Shown: positions 45,910 to 54,768, counted from the first letter of the stretch. The stretch is 64,000 nt of DNA from Domibacillus mangrovi (GCF_001906925.1 NZ_MRWQ01000008.1:175743-239742); one strand, 5' to 3'. The notes: generated from the letters alone by a model not told the origin. Numbers and translations are program-made.

Positions 45910-46764
45910 TTACACCCCCGCCATTAATTCTTGTGAAGCTATTTTTAACTCTTCCGCAGTCGGAATTTTAGAATGCCAGAGATACTGATTTTCCATGAAA
46001 CTGACGCCTTTTCCTTTGATCGTTTTAGCAATGATAATCGTTGGTTTATCCTTTACTTCTTTCGCTTCGTTACAAGCATCAATGATTTGCTCAAAATGAT
46101 GCCCGTCAGCAGAAATCGTGTGCCATCCAAATGCTTTAAAGCGCTCAGCAGGTGATGTAACAGGACGTTCTCTTTCTCGTCCATCTGATCCATCCCAGCC
46201 AAACTGCTGCAACTGGTTGAAATCCATCAATACAATTAAATTATCCAACTTGTATTTCGCCGCGATATCAGCCGCTTCCCACACTTGACCTTCTTGTGAC
46301 TCACCATCGCCGATCATACAATACGTATAAAATGCTTTTCCAAGCTTTTTTGCACCAATTGCCATACCGACAGCTGCTGAAATACCTTGTCCGAGTGATC
46401 CAGATGACATATCAAGACCTGGGAGTAAGTTCATATCCGGATGCGCTTGCAAACGAGAATTAATCTCGTCAAATGTTTTTAATTCCTCAATCGGGAAATA
46501 ACCGCGCTGCGCAAGAACTGTATATAAAGCAATCGCTGAATGTCCTTTTGAGAGAACGAAACGATCCCGCTCTGCCCACTTCGGATCGTTTTGATTAACA
46601 TTCATGACGCCAAAGTACAAACTTACGAGCATATCAATAGCCGAAAGGGGGCCACCAATATGACCAGCTCCAGCATGATGGACTGTTTCCAAAACAAGTC
46701 TTCTCGCCTCAGCTGCTTTTTGTTTTAATTGTTCTATTTCTGCAAAATCAAGTTGTGCTGACAT
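45910..46764 (-). CDS. Transketolase, N-terminal (TPP-binding) subunit
   Basis: TPP- and metal-binding motifs are GAGHIGGPLSAIDMLVSLYFG, LSKGHSAIALY, GSLGQGISAAVGMAIGAK and GDGESQEGQVWEAADIAA with a downstream MDFNQLQQ. At 284 aa it is the usual length of the separate N-terminal half. AAAGGAG precedes the ATG. Two near-palindromic LacI-type operators lie in the upstream 110 bases, so the operon is under the divergent LacI regulator. Confidence 0.94.
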   Translation of the reverse strand: MSAQLDFAEIEQLKQKAAEARRLVLETVHHAGAGHIGGPLSAIDMLVSLYFGVMNVNQNDPKWAERDRFVLSKGHSAIALYTVLAQRGYFPIEELKTFDEINSRLQAHPDMNLLPGLDMSSGSLGQGISAAVGMAIGAKKLGKAFYTYCMIGDGESQEGQVWEAADIAAKYKLDNLIVLMDFNQLQQFGWDGSDGRERERPVTSPAERFKAFGWHTISADGHHFEQIIDACNEAKEVKDKPTIIIAKTIKGKGVSFMENQYLWHSKIPTAEELKIASQELMAGV

Positions 46765-46807
46765 TGTATATTTCTCCTTTAGTTATTTATATAAAATTTT
46801 TATTATT

Positions 46808-46823
46808 GGTAAAGCGCTTAACC
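46808..46823. promoter_or_regulatory. LacI-type operator 1 (before the transketolase operon)
   Basis: GGTAAAGCGCTTAACC is a near palindrome centred on GCGC, 44 bases before the transketolase start. Confidence 0.7.
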
Positions 46824-46861
46824 ATGAAATAAAAAAATAAACCTTCAAAAAATTTGTTTTG

Positions 46862-46875
46862 GGTAATCGCTTACC
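46862..46875. promoter_or_regulatory. LacI-type operator 2 (before the transketolase operon)
   Basis: GGTAATCGCTTACC is symmetrical at its five-base arms. It lies 54 bases from operator 1, which would allow looping. Confidence 0.65.
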
Positions 46876-47009
46876 TAACACTATAATCAATCTTAAAGAA
46901 AAAATAAACACTTTTTTAAATTTTCTAATGATTTTTTTGTTAGCGTTTTCATTTTTAGGAGTAAATTTACCTGTGAAACTTTTCAAGTAAATTTACCCCT
47001 TTTTGTTGA

Positions 47010-48014
47010 TTATTTGTTCAATTCGGCAGTCGATCCTCGTTTAACTAAAGTTGGACTAAGGACAATTCGCCTTTTAGATTGCTCTTCTTTTTTTATCTCC
47101 CCTACCATCAAATCCATTACTTCACGCCCCATGGCTCTGATCGGCTGGGCCATTGTGGTCAGCTGAGGATCGACAAGCGTCGCGATGACTGTATTATCAA
47201 AACCGATAATGGATATATCATTTGGAACGTGCAGGTCCCGGCTCCGAGCGGCCTGGATAGCCCCACTCGCCAACAGGTCATTGCAAGCGAAGATGGCAGT
47301 AAGCGGTTTCCCACAACGCAAATATTCCGTTGCCACCTTTTTCCCCCACTCGACAGTTGATTTCTCCACAAACGTAAACACGTCATATTTTTCTAGACCA
47401 TGATCTTCAAGCGCTTTTTCGTACCCTCTCATCCGTTCACGGTTACTCCACACATTCCTTGCGAGTACTGCGATCTGCCGGTGGCCCAATTGGATTAAAT
47501 AAGACGTTGCTTCATACCCCCCTTGAAAATCGTCTAATGACACGGAATTTACATACGTTGAAGGAAAGTCACGTGCGACAATCGTTACCGGAAACTTTTC
47601 TTTCACAAGTTTGTCTACTTCAGAGGTCTTTTCAAATCCAGAAGCTAAAATAATACCGTCAACGCTCTTTCTTTTTAATAGTTCGATGTAGTTTTGTTCC
47701 TTATCTGGGTGGTAATCCGTGCTGCAAATGAGCAAATTGTAGCCTAGTTCATGGCCTCTGTCCTCAATATTCCGCGTCAATTCAGCAAAGAACGGATTGG
47801 CCATATCGGGTATAAGCAGGCCAATTGTAAACGTGCTCTTTCCTGTTAACGCCGTCGCCATCATACTCGGCTGATAGTTTAACTGTTCGATCACTTTCAA
47901 CACACGTTTTCTTGTCTCGTCGCTGATTCTTCCTGAGCTATTTAACACTTTTGAAACAGTTGCTATTGAAACATTTGCTTTGCTCGCGACGTCATAAATG
48001 GTTGGTTTCATCAT
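47010..48014 (-). CDS. LacI-family transcriptional repressor
   Basis: The N-terminal helix-turn-helix is TIYDVASKANVSIATVSKVLN with the hinge YQPSMMATALTGKST. A type I periplasmic-binding-protein-like sensor domain follows (FTIGLLIPDMANPFFAELTR, DGIILASG, DISIIGFDNT). It is 334 aa. It lies between two divergent catabolic blocks that each carry GTAAnCGnTTAC operators, so it is their probable repressor, with a sugar or polyol as inducer. It starts at ATG 48014 or 48011. Confidence 0.92.
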   Translation of the reverse strand: MMKPTIYDVASKANVSIATVSKVLNSSGRISDETRKRVLKVIEQLNYQPSMMATALTGKSTFTIGLLIPDMANPFFAELTRNIEDRGHELGYNLLICSTDYHPDKEQNYIELLKRKSVDGIILASGFEKTSEVDKLVKEKFPVTIVARDFPSTYVNSVSLDDFQGGYEATSYLIQLGHRQIAVLARNVWSNRERMRGYEKALEDHGLEKYDVFTFVEKSTVEWGKKVATEYLRCGKPLTAIFACNDLLASGAIQAARSRDLHVPNDISIIGFDNTVIATLVDPQLTTMAQPIRAMGREVMDLMVGEIKKEEQSKRRIVLSPTLVKRGSTAELNK

Positions 48015-48159
48015 CAGTGCTCTCTTTCTAACAATAAAATGATACTTGCTTAATGAAAATAACTATCATTCTTTTGAGAATTTGTCAATTTTTTAAAATA
48101 GATAGAACAGACCATACGTTTTTCAAATGAATAAAAAGAAAAAAATTTAAAAAAACTGT

Positions 48160-48189
48160 TTGACTTTTCTGTACAATCTTTCTTATAAT
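48160..48189 (+). promoter_or_regulatory. Promoter of the dehydrogenase/TRAP operon
   Basis: TTGACT (48160-48165) and TATAAT (48184-48189) are separated by 18 bases. The next operator lies just past the expected start of transcription. Confidence 0.8.
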
Positions 48190-48205
48190 CGGACTAATCA
48201 GTTAA

Positions 48206-48219
48206 GTAAAGCGCTTTAC
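48206..48219. promoter_or_regulatory. LacI-type operator 3 (dehydrogenase operon)
   Basis: GTAAAGCGCTTTAC is a perfect 14-bp palindrome downstream of the promoter and 31 bases before the start codon. This is the best of the four matching sites. Confidence 0.85.
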
Positions 48220-48249
48220 CAAATGTCGAGTCATCATAAGGAGGTTACT

Positions 48250-49284
48250 ATGGACGCACTGCTTAAAACGAAGTATGGGGTTGGAAATGTTGAATTGTTA
48301 ACAGTCCCTGAGCCTGAATGCCCAGATGATGGGGTTAAAATAGACATTGCCTACACCGGTATTTGCGGTACCGATTTGCATATATACCATGAAACATTTA
48401 AAAGTTATCCACCCGTTATTATGGGGCATGAGTTTTCTGGTGTTATTGCAGAAGTTGGAACAAACGTCACGAAAGTAAAAACAGGTGACCGGGTCACTGT
48501 CCTCGGTTCAACAGCTGTCACATGCGGTTCTTGCGAATATTGTCGAACCGGTTATTACATGTTCTGCAAAGACCGCCGCGGAATGGGGCATGGTGTAAAT
48601 GGCAGTTTCACAAAATATGCGGTCGTTCGAGAAGACATGGTTTATAAAGTACCGGATAATGTGAGCCTTGATGAAGCAGCCTTGTCAGAACCACTCGCTT
48701 GTGCAGTTCAAGCGATTGAAGAACTGACACCCATTCAAGTCGGAGACACTGTGTTACTTTCCGGCCCTGGTCCAATTGGATTAATTTGTCTCTCATTATT
48801 AGCGATGAAAGGCTGTAAAATCATTGTCGCGGGAACGTCCGCAGATGCTACTCGCCTTGAGCTAGCAAAGGAACTTGGTGCTGACATCGTTGTCGATGTG
48901 ATCAATGAAGATTTACAAACAATTGTCCTAAAAGAGACGAATGGCAAAGGCGTCGATGTAACGGTTGAATGCGCAGGAGCAGGCCCGTCTGTTTCAAGTT
49001 GTTTATCTGCATTAAAACAACGCGGGAAACATATTCAAGTCGGGATCGCAGGAAAAGAAATGACGTTAGACTTTGATACTGTTCTTTATAAACAACTTCA
49101 AGTATTCGGTTCACTTGCTCACTCAATGACGACGTGGGAGCGGGTTATGCACATTCTTGAACAGAAAAAAATCAACCTTGCACCGATCATTACGCATAAA
49201 CTTCCTCTTGCCCATTGGAAAGATGCCTTTGAACTTTGCGAACAAAAACAATGCGGGAAAGTGCTCTTAAGTCACGATGCTTAA
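48250..49284 (+). CDS. Zinc-dependent medium-chain dehydrogenase (polyol/threonine type)
   Basis: MDR family enzyme, 344 aa. Catalytic zinc ligands: Cys and His in GICGTDLHIYHE and GHEFSG. Four structural-zinc cysteines: CGSCEYCRTGYYMFC. The NAD site is LLSGPGPIGLICLSLLAM. The closest types are sorbitol/galactitol/threonine dehydrogenases. The start ATG 48250 has AAGGAGG at the right distance. It is the first gene of an operon with a second dehydrogenase and a TRAP transporter. Confidence 0.88.
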   Translation: MDALLKTKYGVGNVELLTVPEPECPDDGVKIDIAYTGICGTDLHIYHETFKSYPPVIMGHEFSGVIAEVGTNVTKVKTGDRVTVLGSTAVTCGSCEYCRTGYYMFCKDRRGMGHGVNGSFTKYAVVREDMVYKVPDNVSLDEAALSEPLACAVQAIEELTPIQVGDTVLLSGPGPIGLICLSLLAMKGCKIIVAGTSADATRLELAKELGADIVVDVINEDLQTIVLKETNGKGVDVTVECAGAGPSVSSCLSALKQRGKHIQVGIAGKEMTLDFDTVLYKQLQVFGSLAHSMTTWERVMHILEQKKINLAPIITHKLPLAHWKDAFELCEQKQCGKVLLSHDA

Positions 49285-49298
49285 TTATTTACCCAAAA

Positions 49299-49310
49299 GT
49301 AAACGCTTAC
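49299..49310. promoter_or_regulatory. LacI-type operator 4 (before the second dehydrogenase)
   Basis: GTAAACGCTTAC lies between the two dehydrogenase genes, 26 bases before the second start. It matches the other operators in the cluster. Confidence 0.7.
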
Positions 49311-49335
49311 CTAAAAAAAAGGAGTTAGTCGCCTT

Positions 49336-50421
49336 ATGTGTCAGACAAAAACAAATAAACAATCCTTTACAATACCGGAAACAATGAAAGTCGCTTATCT
49401 TGAACAGCCGCTGCAAGTAAACGTAGCAAATGCGCCCGTTCCACACGTTACCGGTAAAGATGTGCTCGTTCAAGTAATGGCCGTCGGAATTTGCGGCTCG
49501 GATGTTCATTACTATGCTCATGGCCGAATCGGAAAACGTGAAGTTCAATACCCCCACATTCAAGGGCATGAATGTGCAGGAATTGTCGTTGCGGTAGGAG
49601 ATGAAGTGACTCGCTTTAGTCCAGGTGACCGGGTAGCGATCGAACCTGGTGTTGCTTGTATGACCTGCTCATGGTGCCGAGATGGCCGCTACAACCTTTG
49701 TCCAGACGTACAATTTTTATCAACACCCCCGGTTAAAGGAGCTTTCGTTCAATATTTAAAACACCGGGAAGACTTTTTATTCACTATCCCCGAGGGGCTT
49801 TCTTTTGAAATCGCTACCTTGGCAGAACCACTGTCTGTCGGCATTCATGCTGTGAAGCGTGGTCATTTGAAAACGGGTGACACCGTTGTGATTTCAGGTA
49901 TGGGGCCAGTCGGATTAATGACCGTTATCGCTGCAAAAGCCTTTGGGGCAAAAGAAATTATTGTGAGCGATATGGAACCACTCCGGCTTGAAGCGGCACT
50001 TAAACTCGGTGCGACAAAGGCCATTGACATTTCAAAACAGTCTATTTTAGACGAAGTAAAACAACGGACAGCAGGGCTTGGCGCTGATCTCATCATTGAA
50101 ACGTCCGGTAATACGAAAGCGCTTCAATCTACTCCCGAGCTAACAAAGCGCGGCGGGTCGATCGTTGTGATTGGCTTCCCGCCAACGGATGCCGTGCCTC
50201 TTAACGTCACGTTAATGCTTCAAAATGAAATTAATTTGTATTCTGTTTATCGTTACACAAATACCTATCCACTGGCGATTGATTTGCTTACATCGATCGG
50301 TAGCCAAATACAACATGTATTAACGGACAGCTACTCGCTTGATGAAATTCAAGCTGCGATGCATCAAGCCCATACCAATCGTAGTGGAAGCTTAAAAGTC
50401 ATTGTGTATCCACATTCATAA
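49336..50421 (+). CDS. Zinc-dependent polyol (sorbitol/xylitol-type) dehydrogenase
   Basis: Second MDR enzyme, 361 aa. Catalytic zinc region: GICGSDVHYYAHGRIG, GHECAG. Structural zinc: CMTCSWCRDGRYNLC. NAD site: VISGMGPVGLMTVIAAK. The HYYxHGRIG and CRxGRYNLCP forms are those of sorbitol/xylitol dehydrogenases, which oxidise polyols at C2. GGAG lies 13-16 bases upstream. Only about 20 bases separate it from the TRAP receptor gene, so import and oxidation are co-expressed. Confidence 0.9.
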   Translation: MCQTKTNKQSFTIPETMKVAYLEQPLQVNVANAPVPHVTGKDVLVQVMAVGICGSDVHYYAHGRIGKREVQYPHIQGHECAGIVVAVGDEVTRFSPGDRVAIEPGVACMTCSWCRDGRYNLCPDVQFLSTPPVKGAFVQYLKHREDFLFTIPEGLSFEIATLAEPLSVGIHAVKRGHLKTGDTVVISGMGPVGLMTVIAAKAFGAKEIIVSDMEPLRLEAALKLGATKAIDISKQSILDEVKQRTAGLGADLIIETSGNTKALQSTPELTKRGGSIVVIGFPPTDAVPLNVTLMLQNEINLYSVYRYTNTYPLAIDLLTSIGSQIQHVLTDSYSLDEIQAAMHQAHTNRSGSLKVIVYPHS

Positions 50422-50440
50422 CAAACAAGGGGGATTTATC

Positions 50441-51457
50441 ATGAAAAAATTATTGAAAGTAACATCTCTGGCAGCGGCTTTATCTTTAGGACTTGCAGGC
50501 TGTGGCGCTTCTTCTGATAGTGCAAATGATAGCGAGAAAGACACGGGTAAACAAATCGTACTGGACTTAAGTATTCCTGAACCAGAAGGCGCAAAATTTG
50601 ATATTGCAGCAAAAGCTTTTAAAGAAGAATTGGAAAACTTAACAGATGATCAAATGTCTGTAAAAATTCACTACAATAATGCATTAGGCGGCGAGCGCGA
50701 AGTATTTGAATTAATGGGGATTAACTCGCTCGACATGGGAATTATCTCTGCCGGTCCTATGGGCGGCTGGGTGACTGAATTTAACATGTTTGACTTACCT
50801 TTCTTGCTTGATAACCGCGAACATGCGTATGCTGTTTTAGATGGTGAAATCGGTGATGAACTCTCACAAAAATTTGAAGATGCAGCACAAGTTAAAGTGC
50901 TTGGCTGGGTCGAGAACGGTTTCGTTGCAACATCTTCCAACAATGCAATTAACTCTGTAAAAGACGTAAAAGGCTTGAAAGTACGTGTACAGGAAAATGA
51001 AGTGCAAATTGATACGTGGAAAGCATTTGGAGCAGATCCGACACCAATGGCATGGACAGAAGTATTTACGGGCCTTCAACAAGGTGTAATCGATGGTCAC
51101 TCCAATTCACTAGCAACGATTCAATCATCCAAAATCTATGAAGTTCAAAGTCACGTTGCCTTAATCGAAGACCGGTTTTCTCCAGCACCCATTGCGATTT
51201 CAAAAGGTATTTTTGATGGCTTAACAGAAGATCAGCAAGAAGCCGTTTTAAAAGCAGCCGAATATGCTGAACCGATTGGCCGCCAAGCAAACCAAGATAA
51301 AATAGCAGAGGCTTCTGAATTCATTCAAAAGGAAGGCGTTGTCATTACAGAGCCGGACAGAGAATCATTTAAAGCAAAAGTAGAACCTGTCTACGAGAAA
51401 TGGGCACCGAAAATTGGAGAAGATATGATCGATCGAGTCCAGAACTTCGAATATTAA
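50441..51457 (+). CDS. TRAP transporter solute-binding lipoprotein (DctP family)
   Basis: Extracellular receptor of a tripartite ATP-independent transporter. It has a lipoprotein signal (MKKLLKVTSLAAALSLGLAGC). DctP motifs include FKEELENLTDDQMSVKIHYN, GGEREVFELMG, DLPFLLDNREHAYAVLDG, LKVRVQENEVQIDTWKAFGA (with the conserved Arg that binds a substrate carboxylate) and PTPMAWTEVFTGLQQGVIDG. At 338 aa it is full length. ATG 50441 follows AAGGGGGA. The conserved Arg hints that the substrate is an acid. Confidence 0.92.
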   Translation: MKKLLKVTSLAAALSLGLAGCGASSDSANDSEKDTGKQIVLDLSIPEPEGAKFDIAAKAFKEELENLTDDQMSVKIHYNNALGGEREVFELMGINSLDMGIISAGPMGGWVTEFNMFDLPFLLDNREHAYAVLDGEIGDELSQKFEDAAQVKVLGWVENGFVATSSNNAINSVKDVKGLKVRVQENEVQIDTWKAFGADPTPMAWTEVFTGLQQGVIDGHSNSLATIQSSKIYEVQSHVALIEDRFSPAPIAISKGIFDGLTEDQQEAVLKAAEYAEPIGRQANQDKIAEASEFIQKEGVVITEPDRESFKAKVEPVYEKWAPKIGEDMIDRVQNFEY

Positions 51458-51525
51458 TTAGAACTGCTTGAAGGGTGATAATGAATCGATCATTATCTAC
51501 CCTTCTTCATTAAGGAGTTGAGAAA

Positions 51526-52017
51526 ATGAAAAACATGATGCATGGCTATATACGGGTGGCCGACGGAGTGAATAAACTCTGTGGCTATTTAGTTGCGTTA
51601 ATGATGGCTGCCATGACTGCCCTTATCTTCTGGCAAGTCATTGCCCGCTATGTTTTCGGTTCATCTCTTGCTTGGTCTGAGGAACTTTCCCGCTTTCTGA
51701 TGATTTACGTCGTCTTAATCGGTGCTTCTCTTGCCTTACGAAATAAGGGTCTGTTAGCCGTCGAAGTTGTACCGGAATTACTTAATGAAAAAATAAGAAA
51801 ATGGATCGTGATTCTCACTCATCTTATTTCCATGGTTTTTTATGTCATTTTGATTATGTATGGATTAGACCTTGCTCAAAGGTTTTCCAATCAAACCGCT
51901 CCAGGAACTGGAATTTCAATGTTCATCATTTATCTTTCTCTTCCTATTGGAGGAGTACTATTTTTCATGAACTCCATCACGTGTATTTTTGAAGAGTTCA
52001 TAGGAAGAAAGGAGTGA
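51526..52017 (+). CDS. TRAP transporter small permease (DctQ family)
   Basis: 163-aa membrane protein with four spans. Family motifs: IFWQVIARYVFGSSLAWSEE and RFLMIYVVLIGASLALRNKGL. AAGGAG precedes the ATG. Four bases separate it from the large permease gene. Confidence 0.92.
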   Translation: MKNMMHGYIRVADGVNKLCGYLVALMMAAMTALIFWQVIARYVFGSSLAWSEELSRFLMIYVVLIGASLALRNKGLLAVEVVPELLNEKIRKWIVILTHLISMVFYVILIMYGLDLAQRFSNQTAPGTGISMFIIYLSLPIGGVLFFMNSITCIFEEFIGRKE

Positions 52018-52021
52018 GATT

Positions 52022-53296
52022 ATGCTTCCTATATTTTTTATTTCCTTACTTGTTCTCCTGTTTTTAAGTGTACCCATTGCCTTTTCACTGGGGCTCTCTA
52101 CAGTTGCTGGAATCTGGATGCACGGTTCTTTACCACTAGACGTTGTTCCTCAAAGGATTTTTGTCGCGATCAACTCGTTTCCTTTAATGGCTATTCCATT
52201 TTTTATTCTCGCCGGAAACTTAATGGGAGCTGGCGGCATCTCCAAACGTCTCGTAAACTTTGCTAGTTCACTAGTAGGTCATTTTACAGGCGGACTCGCC
52301 ATGGTTGCCATCGTTACATCGATGTTTTTTGCAGCCATTTCGGGATCAGGAGCAGCCACCACAGCAGCTATCGGCTCCATCCTTATTCCGGCCATGGTTG
52401 CCAGAGGCTATCAGATAGAATATGCAGCTGCCAACCAAGCCGTTGCAGGTGCGCTTGGTGTTATTATCCCCCCAAGTATTGCCATGATCTTGTACGGGGT
52501 CGCAGCAGAAGTGTCCATCGGTGATCTCTTTTTAGCTGGTATCCTGCCTGGTCTGCTTATTACATTCTCTCTTCTTCTCAGCGCATATATTATCGCCAAC
52601 CGTCGTGGTTACGTTGGGGAAGAGCGTAAATCGCCGGCTGAAGTATGGACAACGTTTAAATCAGCGATTCTCGCTTTATTAATGCCGACCATCGTTTTAG
52701 GTGGTATTTATAGCGGTGTCTTCACACCGACGGAAGCATCTGTTGTCGCTGTTGTGTACTCATTCATCGTCGGTTTCGTTATTTACCGTGAAATTACGAT
52801 GAAACAATTGATCGAAACGCTTCAGAAATCTGCCGTCAGCAGCGCCATCATCATGATTGTTATTGGAACAGCTGGTTTATTCGGCTTCTTCATTAGCATC
52901 ACAGGCGTTCCTGATATGGTTTACGCGTTGATTTCAGACTTTGTGACGAACAAGTACATCTTCTTAATTATCGTAAACGTTATTTTATTTATCGCCGGTA
53001 TGTTCCTCGACGGAGGCGCCGCGATTCTGATCTTTGTTCCATTATTGTTAAGTACAGCGGTCACATTAGGAATCGATCCTGTTCACTTCGGTGTCATCAT
53101 GGTATGTAACCTGGCCATCGGCTTAGTTACACCGCCAGTCGGTATTGATTTGTTCGTCGTTTCCCAAATGACCAAACTATCGGTTGTTAAAATCGGGAAA
53201 GCCGTGATCCCGCTCATTCTCATTTTAATACTCGATGTACTCATCATCTCGTTCTTCCCACCTCTTTCAACGTGGATTCCATCTTTGATGAAATAA
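52022..53296 (+). CDS. TRAP transporter large permease (DctM family)
   Basis: 424-aa channel subunit with about 12 spans. FPLMAIPFFILAGNLMGAGG, AAISGSGAATTAAIGSILIP and the C-terminal half motif GVIMVCNLAIGLVTPPVGIDLFV are diagnostic. It completes the TRAP system, which uses a sodium gradient. Its TAA stop lies in the ATAAA end of a structured repeat, so the repeat forms the 3' end of the operon. Confidence 0.94.
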   Translation: MLPIFFISLLVLLFLSVPIAFSLGLSTVAGIWMHGSLPLDVVPQRIFVAINSFPLMAIPFFILAGNLMGAGGISKRLVNFASSLVGHFTGGLAMVAIVTSMFFAAISGSGAATTAAIGSILIPAMVARGYQIEYAAANQAVAGALGVIIPPSIAMILYGVAAEVSIGDLFLAGILPGLLITFSLLLSAYIIANRRGYVGEERKSPAEVWTTFKSAILALLMPTIVLGGIYSGVFTPTEASVVAVVYSFIVGFVIYREITMKQLIETLQKSAVSSAIIMIVIGTAGLFGFFISITGVPDMVYALISDFVTNKYIFLIIVNVILFIAGMFLDGGAAILIFVPLLLSTAVTLGIDPVHFGVIMVCNLAIGLVTPPVGIDLFVVSQMTKLSVVKIGKAVIPLILILILDVLIISFFPPLSTWIPSLMK

Positions 53297-53572
53297 AGTG
53301 AAACTTCATTCAGTGGGGGTTAGGTTCACAGGATGTGAATCATGCACACGTTGTCACAGGACGTGACGATCTTAGTCTGCGTTCCGCTCATCCCCCACTG
53401 AATAAACAAGAACTCAGGTAAAGAGCACCGCGTCCTGCGGCAATACCTGAGTGACCGGCTTCAGCCGGCCCGAACCAATCGGGCTTTTACGGGCAGTTGA
53501 TCCCCCGCTTATCCTTCTTTTCTTTTCAAAGTCTTGAAGCCGGGGTCTTACTGCCCGTTAATGCGGGGTAAA
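53293..53572 (+). repeat. Structured ATAAA-bounded repeat, best-preserved long copy R5
   Basis: 280 bp. The outer stem ATTCAGTGGGGG (53308-53319) pairs perfectly with CCCCCACTGAAT (53392-53403). Inside are TTCAC-AGGAT-GTGAA and GTCAC-AGGAC-GTGAC (53353-53367). Next come an ACTCAGGTA/TACCTGAGT stem capped by CCGC-GTCCT-GCGG (53428-53440), CCGGC-TTCA-GCCGG, CCCGA-ACCAA-TCGGG, and ACGGGCAG (53489-53496) pairing with CTGCCCGT (53551-53558). It ends in GTAAA rather than ATAAA. Confidence 0.9.
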
Positions 53573-53585
53573 GACAGTCCCAACG

Positions 53586-53640
53586 AAAAAAAGGTATGCT
53601 CTCTTCAGCATCACACTGAAGAAGAGAACATACCTTTTTT
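53586..53640. terminator. Strong bidirectional terminator between dctM/repeat and vanZ-like gene
   Basis: AAAAAAGGTATG pairs with CATACCTTTTTT, with a further CTCTTCAG/CTGAAGAAGAG inner stem. Confidence 0.92.
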
Positions 53641-54127
53641 ATTTTCGCTTCATCCTCCATAAAAACAGCGGCACGTACACCGTAAGTGCCGCCGTCGCCC
53701 CGATCATATCAAGCACGACATCTTTTAAAAGCGGTGTCCGTCCCCCCGTTAAAAATTGGTGATACTCATCGAGCACCGCATATATTCCCGTCCCAATCAA
53801 CGAAAATAACACAACCGTCCACACCCGCTTTGGTCTCGCCAGCATCATAACACTAAACAACGCCGCCGCTAAACACCCGAACAAAAATAAATGGGCAAAT
53901 TTCCGGATAAAGAACTCCACAAAATAATAATACCCTTTCGTCTCTATCGAAATAATCGAGTTCCAGTACGATACGTGCACATGCGACAAAACACCAGCAA
54001 ACGGCTCACCCGGCAGCACCTGCCTAAGAAGCGGCACAAGGGACTGCTGCTCATACGTCTGAGAAGAAAATTGAAAAATGACCGCTCCAATCAAAAGCAA
54101 AATGCCGACTCTCATTCCCCTTTTCAA
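53639..54127 (-). CDS. VanZ-family membrane protein
   Basis: 162 aa with four membrane spans. The conserved FFIRKFAHLFLFGCLAAALF and YAVLDEYHQFLTGGRTPLLKDVVLDMIGA motifs define VanZ-like proteins, whose prototype gives low-level teicoplanin resistance. The biochemical role is unknown. The TTG start has AGAGGTGG upstream. Alone in its unit. Confidence 0.85.
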   Translation of the reverse strand: MKRGMRVGILLLIGAVIFQFSSQTYEQQSLVPLLRQVLPGEPFAGVLSHVHVSYWNSIISIETKGYYYFVEFFIRKFAHLFLFGCLAAALFSVMMLARPKRVWTVVLFSLIGTGIYAVLDEYHQFLTGGRTPLLKDVVLDMIGATAALTVYVPLFLWRMKRK

Positions 54128-54435
54128 TAGACCACCTCTACCCGAAACAGCCCGCTAAACAGACGGCGGGCTTCGTTTAAAAAGAATAACGCACAAATCC
54201 AAAATTGTCCATTCATCCTTCCTAATCGATAACCTTTCCTTGCTTCACGCAACTCTATCAAAACAAACGCTCCAATCTGTAAAAAAATTCTACAATTATC
54301 ATAACATACCGGTTATACAACGATTTTCCTGTATATGTTTTATGGCAAAAGACCTTCTCCTTTCACCCATATACTTTTTATACTTGATATATTTTATATA
54401 TGAGGTATACTTTATTTATAAGCGAGGTGTTACCG
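54128..54435. other. Divergent spacer between vanZ-like and hxlR-like genes
   Basis: Contains a GC-rich hairpin AGCCCGC/GGCGGGCT at about 54149-54173, next to the VanZ-like start. Near 54370-54435 there is an AT-rich promoter zone (TATACTT, TATATTTTATATAT). No gene. Confidence 0.4.
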
Positions 54436-54744
54436 ATGGAAATTTGTCCATACTTACAATACTCATTTGAAATACTAGGAAAAAAATGGAATGGCCTCAT
54501 CATTCATTACTTGTCTCTTTCCCCAAATGGCGCAGCCCACTTTTCTGAAATCAAAAGAGACCTGACAGATATTACGCCTAGAGCCTTATCCTTAAAACTA
54601 TCTGAGCTCGCTGAACATGGATTAATCGAAAAAAAAGTAACAACGGGCACTCCTGTCACCATTTCATATGAACTAACCGAAAAAGGCATGGCCTTAACAG
54701 CTGCGCTCCAACCCATTCAGCAATGGGCACTTCAATACAAATAA
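54436..54744 (+). CDS. HxlR-family transcriptional regulator
   Basis: Winged helix of the HxlR/DUF24 family: CPYLQYSFEILGKKWNGLIIHYL, FSEIKRDLTDITPRALSLKL and GLIEKKVTTGTPVTISYELTEKG. Cys4 sits where HxlR-type redox and aldehyde sensors (YodB, HypR, HxlR) carry the reactive cysteine. At 102 aa it starts at ATG 54436 after GCGAGGTG. It heads an operon with a DsbA-fold protein and a YdhR-like protein, which suggests a thiol or electrophile stress role. Confidence 0.88.
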   Translation: MEICPYLQYSFEILGKKWNGLIIHYLSLSPNGAAHFSEIKRDLTDITPRALSLKLSELAEHGLIEKKVTTGTPVTISYELTEKGMALTAALQPIQQWALQYK

Positions 54745-54768
54745 CGGTATAGAAAAGAGGACATAACG

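Noticed and set aside
49285..49569. Minus-strand frame in the second dehydrogenase
   Set aside because: Antisense to the zinc-binding N-terminal domain of a clear dehydrogenase; no independent support.
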